Source of the DNA: Mycobacterium sp. UM_CSW
GTDB lineage: Bacteria; Actinomycetota; Actinomycetes; Mycobacteriales; Mycobacteriaceae
Direction of reading: 5' to 3'
DNA: 64,000 nt
Assembly: GCF_000455205.1 (NCBI RefSeq)
Contig: NZ_AUWQ01000066.1
Span: forward strand, 1-64,000
Shown: positions 62,141 to 64,000 of the stretch, piece by piece
How the letters are laid out: every line of letters begins with the position of its first letter
Position numbering within the stretch: the first letter of the stretch is position 1
Program-made: the position numbers and the translations under genes
The notes under the pieces: model-generated
Databases searched by the model: none
Told to the model about the DNA's origin: nothing
What the model saw: only the letters and a program-made list of their open reading frames with translations

Positions 62141-63070
62141 CTAGGGCACCAGGGTCAGCACAATCCACGCCGCGACGGCCGACGGGAGGACCCCGTCGAG
62201 GCGATCCATCAGACCGCCGTGGCCGGGAAGCAGCCGGCCCATGTCTTTGATGCCGAGGTCGCGCTTGACCTGTGACTCGACCAGGTCGCCCAGCGTGCAA
62301 GTCATCACGAGGACGACGCCCAGCAGCGCCCCGATCCACACCGGCTTCTCGGCCAGGAAGGTCGCGGTCAGGATGGCGGCGGTGATGCCAAACACCAGCG
62401 ATCCGACCAACCCCTCCCAGGATTTCTTCGGGCTGATCGCCGGGACCATCGGATGCTTACCCAGCAGCACGCCCACGGCGTAGCCGCCCACGTCGGACGC
62501 GACGACGGTGATCATCAGGCAGAACACCCGTCCGGCGCCGTCCTTCGGATAGACCAGCAGCGCGGCGAAGGAGGCGAACAGCGGGACCCAGGCGGCCAGG
62601 AAGACGGTGGCGGACGCGTCGCGCAGGTAGTTCGCCGACGGCGATCCGGCGAACGGCTCGGGCCGATGGCTGTTGTCCTGCATAAACAGCCGCCAGACGT
62701 TGCAAGCCACCACGGTCGACGCGAAGCCGGCCAGCGCGCCGGCGGCGTGGTATGGCCACGTCAGCCACACCGTGACCTGCCCACCGATCAGCAGCGGGAT
62801 CAGCGGGATGACGTATCCGGCTTCGCGCAGCCGCCGAACCACCTCGTGGCTGGCCACCAGAACGGCCCCGGCGCAGTAGAGCACCCAGACGTGGGGGGCG
62901 AAGATCAGCGTCACGACGAGAACGGCGCCGATGCTGACGCCCACCGCGATCGCGGCGCGCAGGTCGCGTCCCGCCCGCGACGTCTTCGTGGCCGGCTGCT
63001 GCGTGGGGTTTTTCGGCGGACGCGGGGGCTCGTCGGGCGGAGTGCCTGCGCCGGTGGTTGCCACGGACAT
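62141..63070 (-). CDS. cdsA: Phosphatidate cytidylyltransferase CdsA
   Basis: A 309-residue membrane enzyme that makes CDP-diacylglycerol for phospholipid synthesis. ATG 63070 is used. A Pro-rich hydrophilic N-terminus (about residues 1-35) precedes eight or so transmembrane segments. The C-terminal family signature is [13 protein letters not shown] plus [14 protein letters not shown]. Matches Rv2881c. Confidence 0.95.
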   Translation of the reverse strand: MSVATTGAGTPPDEPPRPPKNPTQQPATKTSRAGRDLRAAIAVGVSIGAVLVVTLIFAPHVWVLYCAGAVLVASHEVVRRLREAGYVIPLIPLLIGGQVTVWLTWPYHAAGALAGFASTVVACNVWRLFMQDNSHRPEPFAGSPSANYLRDASATVFLAAWVPLFASFAALLVYPKDGAGRVFCLMITVVASDVGGYAVGVLLGKHPMVPAISPKKSWEGLVGSLVFGITAAILTATFLAEKPVWIGALLGVVLVMTCTLGDLVESQVKRDLGIKDMGRLLPGHGGLMDRLDGVLPSAVAAWIVLTLVP

Positions 63071-63086
63071 GATTGCTGAGCGGCCG

Positions 63087-63644
63087 CTAGACCTCCAGCA
63101 GCTCGCCTTCTTTGTGCTTGACCAACTCATCGATCTGGGTGACGTACTGATGGGTGGTCTTGTCCAAATCCTTCTCGGCCCGGCTGACCTCGTCCTCACC
63201 GGCCTCGCCGTCCTTGCGGATCCGGTGCAGCTCCTCCATCGCCTTGCGACGGATGTTGCGCACCGACACGCGGGCCTCTTCCCCCTTGTGCTTGGCCTGC
63301 TTGACCAGCTCCCGGCGGCGCTCCTCGGTGAGTTGCGGCACTGCCACCCGGATCAGGGTGCCGTCGTTGGTGGGATTGACCCCCAGATCGGAGTTGCGGA
63401 TCGCCGTCTCGATGGCGTGCAGCTGGCTGGTCTCGTAGGGCTTGATGACGACGAGTCGCGCCTCGGGGACGTTGATGCTGGCCAGCTGCGTGATCGGCGT
63501 GTTGGTGCCGTAGTAGTCGATGACGATCCGGTTGAACATGCCCGGGTTGGCGCGGCCGGTTCGGATGGTGGACAGGTCGTCGCGGGCTACGGATACCGCC
63601 TTCTCCATTTTCTCTTCCGCGTCGAAGAGAGCTTCGTCGATCAT
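63087..63644 (-). CDS. frr: Ribosome recycling factor
   Basis: A 185-residue factor that, with EF-G, splits the ribosome after termination. ATG 63644 is used. Domain I is the three-helix bundle at both ends ([34 protein letters not shown]) and domain II is inserted at about residues 30-105. It lies 16 nt downstream of pyrH and 16 nt before cdsA. Matches Rv2882c. Confidence 0.97.
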   Translation of the reverse strand: MIDEALFDAEEKMEKAVSVARDDLSTIRTGRANPGMFNRIVIDYYGTNTPITQLASINVPEARLVVIKPYETSQLHAIETAIRNSDLGVNPTNDGTLIRVAVPQLTEERRRELVKQAKHKGEEARVSVRNIRRKAMEELHRIRKDGEAGEDEVSRAEKDLDKTTHQYVTQIDELVKHKEGELLEV

Positions 63645-63660
63645 TTTCCGCGTCTTCCCC

Positions 63661-64000
63661 TCAGGTCGTAACCAGCGTTCCGATCTTCTCACCAGCGACC
63701 GCACGAGCGATATTCCCATTGGTCAGCAGGTTGAACACCAGGATCGGCATGCCATTGTCCATGCACAGGCTGAACGCCGTGGCATCGGCCACGCGCAGCC
63801 CGCGGTCGATGACCTCGCGATGGCTGATCGCGGTGATCAGCTCGGCCTCGGGGTGGTGCCGCGGGTCGGCCGAGAAGACGCCGTCCACCGCCTTGGCCAT
63901 CAACACCACCTCGGCGCCGATCTCCAGCGCCCGCTGCGCGGCCGTGGTGTCCGTGGAGAAGTACGGCAGGCCCATGCCGGCCCCGAAGATCACCACGCGG
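63661..64000 (-). CDS. pyrH: Uridylate kinase PyrH, 5' part missing
   Basis: The last 113 codons of UMP kinase, running off the right edge. The visible part has [37 protein letters not shown] and [20 protein letters not shown], characteristic of bacterial PyrH (amino acid kinase fold). It phosphorylates UMP to UDP for pyrimidine nucleotides. It precedes frr by 16 nt as in M. tuberculosis (Rv2883c). Confidence 0.95.
   Translation of the reverse strand, partial: RVVIFGAGMGLPYFSTDTTAAQRALEIGAEVVLMAKAVDGVFSADPRHHPEAELITAISHREVIDRGLRVADATAFSLCMDNGMPILVFNLLTNGNIARAVAGEKIGTLVTT

Overview
The window comes from a high-GC slow-growing Mycobacterium that is not M. tuberculosis. Two PPE genes, a mycothione reductase, frequent GTG starts and long blocks of gene order shared with M. 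tuberculosis (Rv2840c to Rv2861c, then Rv2864c to Rv2883c) support this. The middle of the window (about 17.3 to 41 kb) and the 45.2-52.6 kb stretch carry genes that the M. tuberculosis locus lacks, notably a complete [NiFe]-hydrogenase locus. The species is not identified.

Layout. 0-2 kb: ylxR (cut by the edge), nusA and rimP on the minus strand. 2-6 kb: a lipoprotein and a ferritin-like DUF4439 protein (+), proS (-), and an integral-membrane fatty acid hydroxylase (+). 6-15 kb: a minus-strand cobalamin/respiration run mqo, GNAT, chlID-type chelatase, cobO, cobB, cysG, efpA. 15-17.4 kb: alpha/beta hydrolase and mycothione reductase (+). 17.3-21.9 kb is a metal and corrinoid block: a Fur-family gene divergent from nicT with a Nur-type operator between them, cbiZ behind nicT, and a PPE2-like gene whose leader is a cobalamin riboswitch. 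21.9-37.8 kb is the hydrogenase locus: hypA, hypB, hhyS, hhyL, then conserved genes of unknown role (NifU-like/tetracysteine protein, DUF5947, DUF6084, a 440-residue protein, a 39-residue membrane peptide), a maturation protease and the Hyp set (hypC, hypF, SIS-HypC fusion, SIS protein, hypE, hypC, hypD) and a DUF6390-like gene.

37.8-41 kb: a lipoprotein, a phosphodiesterase-like protein, a small Cys-containing protein and an SVP-type PPE that lacks the WxG segment. 41-48.3 kb (-): a gamma-glutamylation cassette (SDR, aldC, class I amidotransferase, glnA4), a degenerate alpha/beta-hydrolase, cobQ and mapB. 48.3-52.6 kb: two MDR oxidoreductases, an XRE/MmyB-type regulator, an SRPBCC protein and a DUF1707 protein. 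52.6-64 kb (mostly -): penicillin-binding lipoprotein, GNAT, ispG, rip1, dxr, DUF2631 (+), ccdA-like, mpt53, rlmN, cdsA, frr and pyrH (cut by the edge).

How it fits together. The hydrogenase is of group 1h (high affinity, atmospheric H2). It needs nickel, for which nicT, the Nur-like regulator and the His-rich HypB are nearby. NicT and CbiZ, together with cobO, cobB, cobQ, cysG, the chelatase and the riboswitch-controlled PPE2-like protein, make this also a cobalt/corrinoid region. Non-coding structure includes a 57-bp tandem repeat at the rlmN 3' end, a near-identical 48-bp dispersed repeat in two intergenic gaps, and several long hairpins between genes.
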